From Plectrocnemia conspersa (taxonomy: Eukaryota > Arthropoda > Insecta > Trichoptera > Polycentropodidae): a stretch of DNA of 64,000 nucleotides. This document shows positions 11,901 to 24,789 of the stretch, piece by piece. The stretch lies in contig VTFK01000285.1 of the NCBI GenBank assembly GCA_009617715.1, positions 310,001 through 374,000 of the forward strand, written 5' to 3'. Under the pieces are notes generated by a model, which had not been told where the DNA came from, did no database searches, and saw nothing but the letters and a program-made list of their open reading frames with translations. Numbering within the stretch: the first letter of the stretch is position 1; each line of letters begins with the position of its first letter. Position numbers and translations under genes: made by a program.

Positions 11901-12371
11901 TTATTTACAGCTGCAACCTTTTTTTGGCATACTGTCAATTAATGACTTGCATTTGGACGGAGACAATTTTTTCCATTCCATCTGCAATTTTTCTCGCAAT
12001 TTAGTTTTAGATTTGCAATTGTGATGGGCAACCTTTCCTTTTAATTTTGCCAATAAATTCTTTATAAGATTAAGGTATAGTGGCAATTCTAAAAGCGTCA
12101 GACGCTTTAAGAATTGTCTTGCTGGAATCGGATGGTAGCGTGGTCTAAGCTTGGAAATATTCCTGTAGAAATTCATTAAAGTAGATTCCAACATTGAAAT
12201 ATAAATGTAAATATTCACACTAACTTCGCAAGTGTATAGTTTTTCTACCCCTGCTCCTGTCATGCAACTCCAGACCATACCGCTTCCGCCAAAATATTTG
12301 ACTTTGGACACTACGTAATCAGCTAGATATTCTTCTCCAGCTTTTTGAAGCGCGTATACTACAAAACCCAA
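11901..12371 (-). pseudogene. Tc1-like transposase C-terminal fossil
   Basis: A 156-codon minus-strand frame matches the C-terminal half of Tc1/mariner-superfamily transposases. It has FGGSGMVWSCMTGAGVEKL (the VMVWGCM-like strand around the second catalytic Asp), a LIKNLLAKLKGKV segment equivalent to the 'NPIENLW-LK' region, and LQMEWKKLSPSKCKSLIDSM, equivalent to the C-terminal W-KI-xxxxKLxxSMPRR. The stretch that should hold the second Asp (HNDxPKH) is lost or shuffled, and the N-terminal HTH half is absent. It is a dead relic; I could not find its terminal inverted repeats. Confidence 0.75.
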
Positions 12372-13297
12372 AAAAATATTGCTTTAGAAATTTTGAATAA
12401 ATTAAGTTTTTAAGATTCTGTAAGTACATTGTTTTTGTGTATTAGACAACTCTCCAATAAGCCCAGATTTTCAAACTATATATAAGCTAGTATTAATTTG
12501 TTGTTATCAAAGTACTCGCAGTTAGTTAACGCATTATAATCTTGACATTTTTATAAATTTTATATTTGCTTTATTAACTAATATAGATGATATCGCCTAC
12601 AAATGTATTTAAATAAATAAATAAATATTAATAGCTTTCGTACAAAGGCGATATTGTAGAATATTAAAGTCTGGCTACTCTTAATGTGTCAAGAGAAAAA
12701 ACTTTGTAATTTTATTAAGTCGCTCTTCATTAAATTTACTTAATTTGTAAAGGAAAAAAGAGGGCATTTTTATAGTTTGAGGATGAGGTACGAATATTTT
12801 TCATTTATCTTCATTATCTCTTCAAAGTAATTTTAATAGAATTTCGCATCGTTTTATAAAAAAATATTATCGAGTGTATTCCAGTATTTAATATAACATA
12901 TACAAAAGAACAATCTTTGACAATTATTGTGAAGATTTTTGCAAACTCTATTACGGGTCACTCTAAATAATTTATCATTAAATATATATTTATTATTTTA
13001 TAAAAGCTAATAGCTGATTGTAAAGTCTATATCTTGATATGTATGTATATACATATATTATATAAAAAAATCTAGACAGTATAATTTTATGTTAGAGTGA
13101 ATTGATGTTTTACTAGTATAAATATAATTTAACTAACTCAGTCAGTTAAAATATATCAAACAATTGATTTACTGAAATTTAAAACTGTATTTGTTCATGT
13201 ATTTGTTTTATCATTCGATAAAATATTACTATATTTAGAATAAATCAAGCCCAAGTTTAACCAAAACAAATTAACCTAATACAAGTTAAAAAAATAT

Positions 13298-13520
13298 AGT
13301 TAGTTTTAGAACTTTTATAATGTTTAGTTGGGATTCGTTTGGTTCGGCTTTGAACAATAAATGGATGTTTCGCAAATGTTAAATTAAATTTGATTAACAG
13401 TTTATAGCAGCTTATGATTTCAATAGATTATATTTACGTATAAATATATAACAACTGGATATTTTTTCACTGAAATGCCAGTAAAAATTTTAATTTACTG
13501 GTAATACACACACTGTAACA
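13298..13520 (+). mobile_element. Fold-back family, outer right-arm fragment
   Basis: The segment aligns with 54237-54470 and 55680-55885: it starts with TTAGTTTTAGAACTTTTAT, continues with a GTTTGAAC/GGATGTTTCGCAA block and ends with TTTTCACTGAAATGCC and an ACTGGTAATACACAC stretch. Only the outer part of the arm is present. It is more diverged than the copies beyond 39 kb. Confidence 0.5.
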
Positions 13521-13609
13521 TATTTTTTTGTTTAATACATATAAAATATTTTCATTGAGCTGAAGTAGCTCATTATTATACAATAGAATTTTCATTACCT
13601 AAAATGTAC

Positions 13610-13820
13610 CTTTAGATCGAATTTAATTAATCTTTACGATAATTATCCGTGGGATTATGAAAATCTATGTAAACCTAATCTGTAATGACCGAAATTATAA
13701 TTATATAATAATTACTAATTTCGATCTCCCAGACACAATAAAAATTAAAATAACTCTAAGGTCTATATGGTATTAGAACCCAGGTCTTTCAAGTCAATAG
13801 TCAGCGACTGTGCTATAATA
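13610..13820 (-). mobile_element. tRNA-derived SINE copy
   Basis: On the minus strand TAGCACAGTCG (13805-13815) fits the pol III A-box TRGYNNANNNG, and about 35 bases downstream GGTTCTAATACC (13769-13780) is a slightly decayed B-box. The body that follows, with CCCAGACACAAT and CTAATCTG and ATTATCCGTGGGATTATG read on the + strand, recurs at 27930-28050. A tRNA-like head plus a repeated unrelated body is the structure of a SINE. Confidence 0.55.
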
Positions 13821-16321
13821 AATATATTTATGTGTATGTTCTCGCCATAATCTTCATCGCATAGTCTCTAAATCTTCTCGAAAATCAGGTGACTGCTAAG
13901 CTGAACTTGGATTATAAGCGGCTTTTTCAGGTTTCTAAGAGTCGTCTCGGTCGATTGTAAAAGTGGAGATTTTTCATTACTGCCTAAAGTCAGCTGAGAT
14001 TAATCCATTTGAAATTGAGAAGACAGGTGATTGTTGTATTTATTTTTCTATATAATATAGCTTAACGCTGCCTCAGAGTAAATTTCTACTTTGAATTACG
14101 CCTCAATTTAGACTTTGGATTTGCTAACAATGAAGCTCTCACAACAATCGACATCCGCGATCCAAAGGTTATCCCTTTGAAATTTTTCACTTCAATCGTG
14201 AGATTTTGGTCCAGCTCAGTCGTAATCTTGAGTTGCTATGAATTAACTCATGATTTTAAAGATTTTACTACGTAGTAATTTAACGAAAGATTCATTACAT
14301 ATTTAAATATAAATTGTTTTCAATAAATTAAAGGTTCATATAGCTACCTTCTGTAACGTAAAAATAATTCATATTTGTGTAATTTAAATTAACTGCTGAT
14401 TCATACGTTACATTTACTTTCTTCTCGATCCTAAGACATGGTAAATGCAGCATACAAAGCATGTATTTTTTTTCTGTTCCATCCTTTAAGGAAGTACCTT
14501 CTTGTTTTTTTCTCTGGCTCAAACATATTCTAAATGTATTTTAAGGATATTTTGACAGCTCATCTGAATTATATGGGTATTATTTTTATATTTCTTTGTT
14601 AACTATTTGTCAAAGAAATTTTGTGTTTCATTTCTATCTAATCATTCAATATTTTATTTCATATACCTTCATCCCTCGATTGACGCGGTAAATACGTTCT
14701 AGATTTTTGCATAAAGCGAGCCATAGAACGAAATTTGTAATGAAGCGATCAAATAGTATTCATTTTTATTATTATTTTAAGTATAAAGTAAACGATAAAA
14801 ATCTTTACTTTATCAGCGACACGGACAGTGAGAGAAATTCCATATCAAGTCAGGTCTAGTGCAATAAATTGGTGTAAACTATTAACCCATGCGTTTGTAT
14901 ATCGCCACGCTACACCAAATGTGTGATTTATATTATTTAAAAAAATATTTTTCTTAACCGCGTAAATCAAGGGTGTAGTGCAGGAGAGAATATTAAGTAT
15001 TTGCTATATGTATAATATTTTTGCTTGTATTGAATGAATCCACTTATATAACGCTTTCCCCTTTGTCTTATTTTTCGTTATGAGAGCTACTGTGTACAAC
15101 AAAAAATTGACTTCTTCAAAGTGCTTTCTGATCTTTGTTTAATTTTAATTTTAATATTTTGTGTTCTATTTATACTTGATCAAGAAACACATAAATATTT
15201 GTTACTAGCTATTAATATCGTATCATCTTGTTAGATCGTCTTCTTGACAGTCTCATTATATATTATGATATATTCTCCACTGATTTTCTCATTACATATT
15301 CTTCGTATGCTAAATAGATCCGTACATAACAAACAACCTTTTGAACTTGACAGGAAAAATTTGAATATATAGGTTTCAAATTTACATTAATAATTAATAG
15401 GCGTTTTGTGATCTATCCAGAACCACAAAAACAAGAAATTTTCGATATTTGTATGTCTGTGCTGCACGCAATTTAGTTATAACTCTAAATTAAAATATTT
15501 CAACAGTTTTTACAAAAAATAATAATTCTCGTATTACTGAGGAACAACTTGCCATGATCCATCATCTACTTGAAGCTTTAAATTGATATATGAGTTTGAA
15601 AACTAAAAGTGTAAAGCAGGTCTGCGACCGGACGTCGTTCAATGTCCGCGTAATGCAAAAAGCTAGCGCTACTTTTTTAAAGCTTTCTTTCAAAGCAAAT
15701 AAAGATAAATTGCCAATGATTACTCCTGTGTGGCTACGTGACGATTTAAAAAAAATCAACTTTGCCGGTATCTGGGGATTTTCTGATTACATTTTTCCGG
15801 AAAATTCCCTGATTTTATTTATGAAATTATATTAAAATCAGATTTAACTTTGTAAGCGTCAAAAATGAAAATAAAATTATATATATTCGCGGATTTAATC
15901 TTCCAACGCAAATATAGCTAATTACTTTAGAAAAATGGTTTTATTAAAATGATGTCGTAGAATAAATTTATTGAATTTTAAATCAACTGCCAAATATAAT
16001 TAACAATCAAATGAAATTTATTTTAAAAAGTTACCTTTTATATTTAATTTTCTTTATTCAAATATCAGTAGAGTTGCAGATAAAAATAGAAAAAAAACTT
16101 CATAAAAAAGTGACGCATTGAAACAACTAAACTCTCTGAATCATTCGTTTTTTTTTGTCATAGAATTTTTATAATTTTTGAGCTTGATATAACACATCTA
16201 TATTTAATATTGTAAAATACTAATAATGATGTTTATTTTCCCTATATTTCTGCATATAATTATTATATACATATAGTAACTCATACCATAAATAATTAGT
16301 TATTTTTTATTATATTCAATT

Positions 16322-16400
16322 CAGTGGTGTAAGGGGGCGGACCGCTCCGGGCGGCACTTGCTTGGGGGCGGCATTATCGCGATATACTGTTTTAAAAACT
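16322..16400 (+). mobile_element. Possible hAT-type transposon 5' terminus
   Basis: CAGTGGTGTAAGGGGGCGG followed by GGGCGGCACTTGCTTGGGGG is an abrupt GC-rich start in AT-rich intron DNA and resembles the ends of many hAT-type elements (CAGTGGCGTA plus a G-rich run). An inverted match CACCACTG exists at 18423-18430, but the flanking octamers do not agree, so the other end is not established. Confidence 0.35.
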
Positions 16401-16844
16401 GAATTCGCTAAAAATATATATTCACAAATGTCTATGAGCTAAGTTGAATATGTAAAAAAAAATAAACAACAGTTTAACAAATAATGATTGTATGACCCGG
16501 CCTGACACGGATTTTATGTTAGATTTTAGTATTTTGAGTACTATAGATTTTAATCCATTTAGACTGGCTGGAATTCATGGAATATATCCGTTTGACTAAA
16601 TCGCTCCAATACATTGAAATATGCATTATTGACTTAACTTTCTTTGAGACAATTTTTATTGTCAATTGAAAGCTTTTTAACTAATACGGCACTCAATAAT
16701 ATTCGCTGAGGAATGCGTACTTGTTATGCTAATTGGTATTATTTTGCCATATCTTTTGAATGGTTTAGTTAAATGTCTTTTGTAATTTATAGTTTTTGTC
16801 GTCTACATTAGTAAATTTGTCTGTTAATGCAGCTTTGATTATTT

Positions 16845-16889
16845 AATAACACGTCGACGTTATTTTTTTAATCTTGTCGACGTGCTATT
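16845..16889. repeat. 14-bp inverted repeat with GTCGAC cores
   Basis: AATAACACGTCGAC (16845-16858) and GTCGACGTGCTATT (16876-16889) pair with one mismatch across a 17-nt AT-rich loop. Each arm also contains the palindrome GTCGAC. Confidence 0.7.
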
Positions 16890-17019
16890 TGTATAATACC
16901 TCGAAAATTAATATAAATTAGTCTTGTCATAAATATTTATTGTAATCCGAATTTTTTTCCGGTCTGTTTTTATAGTAGAGTACATATATAAATTCACATT
17001 TTTATTAATATGTGTGCTT

Positions 17020-17420
17020 TATAAACCACTGTGAGCTTTCATATGGGAATTGCATTGTATCGGATCACCACATTTTTATAGCCGACATAGTATAGCATCC
17101 CTTTGCCGCGGTCGGACAAATTCAATTTCCCCACTTTGTTAATTGCATTATACGTTCACGATAGACAGAAGAGGAAAAAGGATCGGTAGATGTAGATTGA
17201 AAAAAATAGCTCGTGTCGAACAAAATTAGTCGAAGCGAACTCGGTTAGAATTTATCAGGTCGGTTCTTACGGAGCGTCACGTTTCCTCTTCAACGGACGA
17301 ATCCAATAATTGATTTAAGTTATAGAAAATATAATTACGTATTCTTAGCGCGCGTGATCGGACAAGGAGAGTTTAATTTGAAAAAGATACACTTATTCGA
17401 TTGTAAGAGCGCTTAGCGCA
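17020..17420. other. GC-richer island in intron 1
   Basis: Higher-complexity sequence with no spliceable coding frame and no match to the window's repeat families. It is a candidate conserved intronic element. Confidence 0.25.
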
Positions 17421-19097
17421 GCAAATATACACTTTATAGGCACTTTTTTATAATAAAAATAATAAATCATTCATATTCATGTACCGTAAAGATATTCTAA
17501 AAGTGTAAATATTAGTCAGTTTTAGATACTAGTTGAATCATAATTAATATTTAGTCATGACATCGAGAGGGGAAGTATCTCGTCATTGTTCTTGGCTCAT
17601 ATTAAGGGCAGATCGGAAAGGGACGTTATCGGCAAAGTTTCAGGGTCCATCGAGTTTTTGATGAGTTGTCACATCAATCGGTCTTTTTGATTTACTTTGC
17701 CTGCCCAAATCGGAATAGTCCTGGGCTACTAATTAAGCTTTTACTTAGAAAGTTTGAATTAATGCGTATTTAGAGTAATGTTTCAGATTTGTAAATGAAT
17801 ATGTCATCTGATATAACAATGCGTTGACATTTTTATGGCAATTTACGACGAATGGCCTTACATCATTTCGTTATTTTTTGTGCACATAAATTAAGAATAA
17901 AACTTGATAACACTTGACTGCAAACGTAATCCAATACAGTTTTACCAAGACTACTCAAATTTATTTATGAAACATTCTACTGATTGTATTTGTTGTTAGG
18001 TATCCACTGGTTAAACATAAGTTTAGAACTACACACGAGAAACAAAACATATGTTTAAATAATGTTTACATCGATTCCAACCAAGCAAAAAATATGTAAA
18101 AAATACTTTTATCAAAGTTTAGTAAAGAAAATAAAATAATTTTTCATCAAGATTACGTACGTCTTTGTGCGTTTAGATTGCTTGGCACACGCGTTTATTT
18201 TAAGTGCAAATTACAAAAGTTTATAAATTATTTGTAAGTTTGTTTTAAAATCTGGCAGTACAAAATTGCGATATACATAGATACATATTGTGTCGTTCGT
18301 GACGTAAATTCTTTAAATTGTTCCGTCGAATATGACTGCTTGAATGAATCAGATCTCAAGATCGAATTGAAAGAGATTTTTTCTAAACTTTAAGGGTGTC
18401 GTCAATATTGATTTTGCGTTAGCACCACTGGATGCCAATTCATGGCTGATCACTCTTGTATATCCATGTCTGAAGTTGTGAATAGAATTCAATTGATTCT
18501 TGCTGTTTCTAAGTTTTCTTGTAACATTTTTGATCACTCGATACAATCGACTTCAAAAGGGTTCTTTTTTTATCTGGTGGGTAAAGATCTGCAGGTTGTC
18601 AACCTATCTAATAGATTATTATGTTACAATTCATGTTGCATACGAACACAGAACTTGACACCATTCCCATTTTATGAAAATATCTTATAACGTTCCATTA
18701 ATAAATATTCAACCGTATTACAAGTTTTCTTAATGTTAGTTGAGGTTCTGCATATACGATTTTACGTAATTGTTCATCTTCCATTGATAAAAGTTAAGGT
18801 TTAACACACCAAACACTAAACAGATATTTTAGTGTTAGTAGTTACTTCCTTTTTTAAATGCATAAAATATGCATATGTACCGTTAATAACTTTGTATTTG
18901 GGCTGTAACACAATCTAAGACGAATAAAAACAAGTCAAAACAAAAATATGGGTTTCAAAAAAAAACAACCATTTGAAATAATCTTTAAATAAGTCATTCT
19001 AAAACTATTTTTGCATCAACGTTATAATAATAGCGCCATATTTGTAAATTCTATCTATTTAACAAGTGCATGCGTCATGTGTAAAGCAGGCGTGTAC

Positions 19098-19135
19098 GGT
19101 GAGATACTTTCCGTTTCGGTCGCTCGTGTGTTAAT
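19098..19135 (+). repeat. Short dispersed repeat, copy 1
   Basis: GGTGAGATACTTTCCGTTTC followed by a CGCTCGTGTGTTAA block matches the first half of the copy at 62634-62700. Confidence 0.45.
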
Positions 19136-20339
19136 TCAAAATATAAGGGCGTGCGGAACGCATGTCCTTATTTCTCACTGATTCTTAAGCTAAGTTTATT
19201 GCAATGTGATGATTATGAATGGTCATAAAATTTAGTTAAAATCTGCTGCATGTCAGTTTATCTGTACTTGTTACTTATGTTACAAAGCTTAAAAAATCAA
19301 GTATTATGCTTTGATTATATTTTTGTATATCTGTATCAAACTATTTTGAAAAAAATATTAATAAAAATGAAAATGTAATGATATTTTCATGGCTACTTAA
19401 TTTCTATATCATTTTAACCTTCACATATGTTGGTACATATTACTTTATAAATGTACTTAATACATTAATATACAGTATATGCACGAGTTACTATTATTAC
19501 TTTTTATATTACCAAAGTAATAAAATCTTCTATTTGCGCCGAAATTTTCTTAGTATAGCAATAAACTTATTATTATTCAAATGATATATCCTGAGTTTTG
19601 ATCTCTCTTTGTATTTCCGGCATTAATAAGAGCTAATGTAAGTGAACTAATTTAATATGTAAGGTAAAATTGAACATATAAATAATGCAAATTCCGTCTT
19701 AAAATATATGTAAATATTATTTTCTATAATTAAAGTAAATATTCATATAATATTTAGTGTTTTTTGAAGTACATTCCTTATTATAAATATATAACAATAT
19801 TCAAGCAATTTTTTTAATTGTAAAATATTTTTTATGGGTAATAAATTATTTTTTTTAACGAATATTACAATTAAAGCTGTTTGTAATTGTTAGGATATTT
19901 TTATCTTGAAACATAAAATTAACAATGTAATCCGAGATATTTTAATGCTTTTCTTATTTAGTTTAGCCTTCTCTGGTTTCGTCAAAGATGGATGGAGTAT
20001 TTTCATCTCAATATTGTTTCTTTGATATTGTACGTCTTCAGAGATTATTCAAATTATCCTATGAAATAATGCTTATAATAGAAGCTTTCGCTTTGTCGAT
20101 TCCATTTGACTTTTCTCTCTCAAGGGTTTTATAATACATTTTTTTATTAAATTGTTTGAATACTAAGAACTAGTCTCAACTATAAATAAAGATTTTTTTT
20201 ATTTTAATATTTAAAAATATAAAAGTATTTTCAAAACCTTTACATTTAATATCCTTGACTTTTCAAGCTGCGTTTGTAATACAACTCAATTTAAACTAAG
20301 ATAATTAAACAACAAACATATTGTAAATCATGTAAAGTT

Positions 20340-20520
20340 TTTCACGCACTTTGCCTACATAATGTCAAACTTCGTGCTAATAGTCTCTCGTTTCAGCTCA
20401 TAATCTCGCGCCTCGCACTCGTAATTTTGCGGTTCGCGTCCATTATTCTAGACTTCTGTTAAAAACCTCACGCTTCTTCTTTGTAATTTCACGCTTCACG
20501 CTCATAATAACGCGTTCGTA
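20340..20520. repeat. Degenerate ~21-bp tandem repeat
   Basis: Units of the form GCTCRTAATYTCGCGCYTCGC recur at irregular spacing (CTCATAATCTCGCGCCTCGC, ACTCGTAATTTTGCGGTTCGC, TTGTAATTTCACGCTTCAC, GCTCATAATAACGCGTTCG). The array is CG-dinucleotide-rich within AT-rich intron DNA. No coding frame is implied. Confidence 0.55.
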
Positions 20521-21040
20521 TTTTCTTATGACTTTGATTTTCTTTTTTATTTTCAAGCTGTACCTTAATTTATTTATAATATATAATTTATATTGTAATG
20601 TGATGAATACTGTGAAACATTGACGCAAGGCAATCGAGTGCTCAAGATCAAAGCAAAACCTGTTGCAATGATGTGGTGCTCTGAAGAGCTGGGTTTGTCA
20701 AAGAGTTATTATAAGCTCCAGCTTTATTGTGACACAGTAAATTCTAAATTTTCTGGAACATTCTTGAAAAAAAATATTGCTGTCATTTGATTCATACCAA
20801 AAATAATATTTTAATAGTTATCGAGCATCCCGTAGCAATTTATATTTATTAGAAAAGCTTGTTTCTATGTGTATGTTCATAACTTCATCGGATAGATACA
20901 GAATAACGCACTGAAAAGTCGTAGTACATTTTAAGTTGCACGTGCATTTTATAATACATATTGAATAACAACAGAAAAATTATAATTGTTCAAACAATAC
21001 AAATAAATCCACCGTCTGATAAAATATAATAATAATATTT

Positions 21041-21080
21041 GCAGCTGCGCCTCGAAATAAAAATTTCGAGGCGCAGCTGC
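21041..21080. repeat. Perfect 18-bp hairpin with 4-nt loop
   Basis: Arms 21041-21058 (GCAGCTGCGCCTCGAAAT) and 21063-21080 are exact reverse complements around the loop AAAA. The arms are GC-rich compared with the flanks. Confidence 0.8.
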
Positions 21081-22568
21081 AACATAAAATTCCCTGCATC
21101 AGTATGTATTAAAACGCGTCAAACATTACCGCTGAAGACCGTTACATATATTTATGAAATTCATATGTTACATATTTTATGCTTTTGGCTATCGCGACGC
21201 ATTAGGTTAAACTGTCAGTTCCCGATGGTTTTAATTTTAATAAATAAAATATAATATGGAATATTTCACAAAATTGTATTTATGTAAAAATCGAATTATT
21301 TATTATTTACGCTACGCCAAACACCTGTATATTGTCCTAATCTCTTTCTATTACACATATTTTTTTCTCTTTCTAAAATACCAGGTACGCGATTTACATT
21401 TTAGACTGATAATTTTTAGTAGGCACATTTTCGTCTGCACGTTTGGTTGCCGATAGTTTCGAGACAGTAAAACTGTCTGCGGGAAGCATCGAATTTTAGC
21501 TGGCTGAGTCGGTGTGTAAGTGCAGGACCGAATTATATCTATTTGGGTCAGACGGCAAGCTATAATTAACTTTCCGACTGACCGGTTGAGTAGGCTCACA
21601 GTTATTGTATAAATTTGGATTTTTTAACGAGCTATATATAAATATATGACTCCTAATAACACATGCGATCATACCCCAACAACACGCTCCCCACTCATCG
21701 AGAGCCCTAATTACTTGACATTCGATCGCTAAGAATGATTCGCTGCGATATGGCCTTGGATCAGTACATTGGTCTCTCTTGCTCTTACATCATGTGCATT
21801 TGTCTCATCTTAGCTTTGTTTTTGTTCGGATGACCTTGAGTAATCATCATTGATTGTAAACTTTCTGCTAAACTGGTTTATACTAAGTTTCTATATAAAT
21901 ATATAAATAACCGCTATTAATATTTATTTTAAATTTTACCTTTAGGTCATGTTTTACAACGGGAATAAAAGCTAATTCAAAAAGAAAGTAATTTCCTTGA
22001 AAAAAAATTTTCTATTGACTAGATTCTAGTCACTAGAACATGAAATTATTTGTAATTTCAAGATAATTTAATTTAACATATGAATATATTTTTAATAAAA
22101 TGGATTCTGATTCCAATAGAAGAATTCACGGAAGTGGCAATTTGTCTAGCAGTGATGTAAAATCTTCTCTTACTGCTTGTTGGAAATGTATTTGCCCTAA
22201 AGTCGTTACACAGGAAAACAGAATAATACAGATCTTAACTGATGTCGATTGAGATTTTTTTTATAATTCAATAAAAGTAAACAAAGAGAATTTAAAAAAA
22301 ATGGAAAATGTACATTAAAATATATTTGATTTCCAAAACATACCAAATTTTGTATTTTTTTCTTCGTTCATAAATATTTCTCTTTGATTAAAAGTATTTT
22401 TTTATTCACTTACATTATTTTTATTTCTCGCAAAGTACAATCCTTGCGAAATATTTCAGTTAAGAAATATAACTGTAAAACAAATACATATATATGTAAA
22501 TATAAAAGTTGTTGAGTTTAGCTTCCCTGTGACGCGACAGTAATACATAACCATTCATACCAGTCGCG

Positions 22569-22624
22569 TACGGTACCTCTCGCTCACTTACGTCTTAAGT
22601 GATGAGAGTGAGTGAGAGATAATA
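22569..22624 (+). repeat. Short dispersed repeat, copy 2
   Basis: The block CTCTCGCTCACTT ... TTAAGTGATGAGAGTGAGTG followed by AGAGATAATA matches 62655-62695. It is itself an imperfect inverted repeat (CTCTCGCTCACTT against AAGTGATGAGAG). Confidence 0.55.
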
Positions 22625-23411
22625 TAGGGTGACCATATTCAGGATATACGTATACGGAAAATATTCGGAGGGAAGATCTTTTCACATTTTATAATAAAAT
22701 GGCAGATTTTTATAATTTCTTTACTTTCTTTTTTAAATCTTAAAAAATAGTCGCAATTGAAATTACTGCAGTTTTATAATACATATGTATATATTTTTTT
22801 TTTCATTGTGATAATATTAAGTCTTTTGCTGTCATCTGTCATGATAGAAACAACTCTTCTGTTCTTGAATTATACGCAGGCAATGCTAATAAAATCTATA
22901 AAATTTAAATAATTCATTTTTTATTCTTCTACTTCGACAAAGTGAAAAAAAAATAGTTATTTATCATTGCATACTGTTTTTTATCCACGTTGTTTGGTCA
23001 TCTTCTATTTGTTTAGTAATATACTGTTATAGAACAGAATATTGATTCAAGAGGTCATTTTCATTTATTTCTATTCCTAAATCAGATAGATACTTAGCCG
23101 TTTTTTTAACTTATCATAGTGTAGTGCTTTTTCCAAATACATACATATAAAACTTTATATTTGTTTAAAAGCTTACTTCAGTTCTTTAAAAATGCCAAGG
23201 AAATTTTAGAACATTTTGTATCTTTATCAAAAAACATTTTCTTTTGCTTTTCTGAAATACTACTATCCTGATTTTTTTTTAGTATTTATTGGAATAAATA
23301 TACTTGAGTATGGACCATTTAACTGTCTCGACAACCTTCATCTGAACAGTGAGACAAAATGTCCCGTAAATACGAACGTCTGATCACCCATATAAGAGCA
23401 TGCAGCCACAT

Positions 23412-23472
23412 GCTCTACTCTCTCATTCGCACCTGTTACTGTATGTGTGAGCGAGCCAAAAGGAGGTATCGC
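23412..23472 (-). repeat. Short dispersed repeat, copy 3 (inverted)
   Basis: Read on the minus strand the segment gives GCGATACCTCCTTTTGGCTC followed by GCTCACACATACAGTAACAG and GTGCGAATGAGAGAGT, which aligns with the copy at 62634-62700 with numerous differences. Confidence 0.4.
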
Positions 23473-24029
23473 AAAAAATTGTATGAGTATTTTTTAGTAC
23501 CCCAATTACACTCAACAGAATAGTACTTCCCCAATCTACCGTGTTATTGGGGGATATATTGTACTACTCTTGCTTACGTCATGGCATCTAATGTTATTTG
23601 TTTTTTAATGGCATGTCTATACTTCAATTGACTTGTATAATAACGATTGATTTATTTACGATAATCAGAGAAAATGTATGGCTTTCTTACTTCAGAAGCT
23701 ATTTTATAATTTGAAGCCGAAACAATATCTCAATGATCTTTTATAAAATTCCAAACATTTTTTTTCCCCTTGTCTTTTGACTTAATATGACTGAATTATC
23801 CATTTATGAAGTAAACGCACGGATACATATTTATTATATAAAATTCCGCATTACGGCAGCACTGAGACCAGTAATTTGACCACTATTCTAATAATATTAA
23901 AGCATCCATTTTAATTGTTATTGTTGTGCGAATACACAAGGGGCGAGGTTTCCGGCTCATTTCTTCATTGCGGCATCGCAAAATTTACATAATTTTCTTA
24001 TTATGATAACTGTAAAATATGCGGTTTTT

Positions 24030-24650
24030 GGAAATTCCCCATCGGAAATGTGGCGCAACGATCCACGCCAATATTCGTTTATGCTCTCAACAATATAGAA
24101 TTAATCCGGCCGAAAATTAAAGCGCGCGTTTGCGGACGTGCGCCGGGTGTTCGCGAGCGCGCTTTAATTAAATCGAATTTTTCGTCGGGCCGCAAGGCGC
24201 GTTCGGGTCAGTCTTTGCGTCTGATAAGGGAATGGGTTCGTTTAACTTTTGGGTCATTGAGTTCCGACAGTCAGGACCGGACCGGGAGAGGGGAGGGGCA
24301 CAAAGGAGCCGAACCACTTGGCCGAAATTCCTCCGCCGCCATCTAATCGCCGCAAAGTGGTCATAACAGTTTCAACTTCGACCATGACCGCGCATCGATT
24401 ACGACTAGCTGGCTGGCGCTGGGCCGGATCTGAATTTTAAATCGTACTGTTATTGCGCTCGTTTGCATGCGCATGAGCGTGATATATGTGATGAAAATGA
24501 TACGACACGTAGCCGGGCGGTTGTGTTTTTGAATCATGGCTGCCGACGCGATTCGCAAATGGCGGCGTTAACGCCATGTTAATTCGCAGTTCCGACTTTT
24601 GGGTCGAGGGCCGCGTGAAAATTGCCACGATTGTGGTGAAATGTTTATAT
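24030..24650. other. Strong GC-rich/CpG-rich island in intron 1
   Basis: This is the longest GC-rich stretch of the window, rich in CG dinucleotides. A 98-codon frame (24050-24346) lies in it but has no signal peptide, domain or splice borders and probably reflects scarcity of stop codons in GC-rich DNA. A perfect 13-bp inverted repeat (24115-24127 with 24157-24169) is embedded. An intronic promoter, enhancer or conserved noncoding element is the likeliest content. Confidence 0.4.
24115..24169. repeat. 13-bp perfect inverted repeat inside GC-rich island
   Basis: AATTAAAGCGCGC (24115-24127) is the exact reverse complement of GCGCGCTTTAATT (24157-24169), separated by 29 GC-rich nucleotides. 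There is no associated T-run. Confidence 0.75.
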
Positions 24651-24789
24651 TAATCCAAATTACTTTCGGACACTTTTAATAGCTGGCAACCCAATATTAA
24701 AAAAAAATCTTGAAAAATATTAATTTTATAAATCTGATAAATATGTAACCATTTCAATAAATATTGGCCTATTAAAAAAATAATCTAAT

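Noticed and set aside
15562..15835. 81-codon plus frame and 65-codon minus frame
   Set aside because: No domain, no splice phase fit with the CUB-EGF gene and no similar segment elsewhere in the window.
18349..18690. Overlapping frames of 65 (minus) and 82 (plus) codons
   Set aside because: I considered a transposase fragment because the minus frame looks coding-like (RVISHELASSGA), but no family motif was found. The nearby CACCACTG as partner of the 16322 end failed the target-duplication test.
24050..24346. 98-codon open frame in the GC-rich island
   Set aside because: No signal peptide, domain, splice border or plausible neighbour. Stop codons are rare in GC-rich DNA, so the length is not informative.
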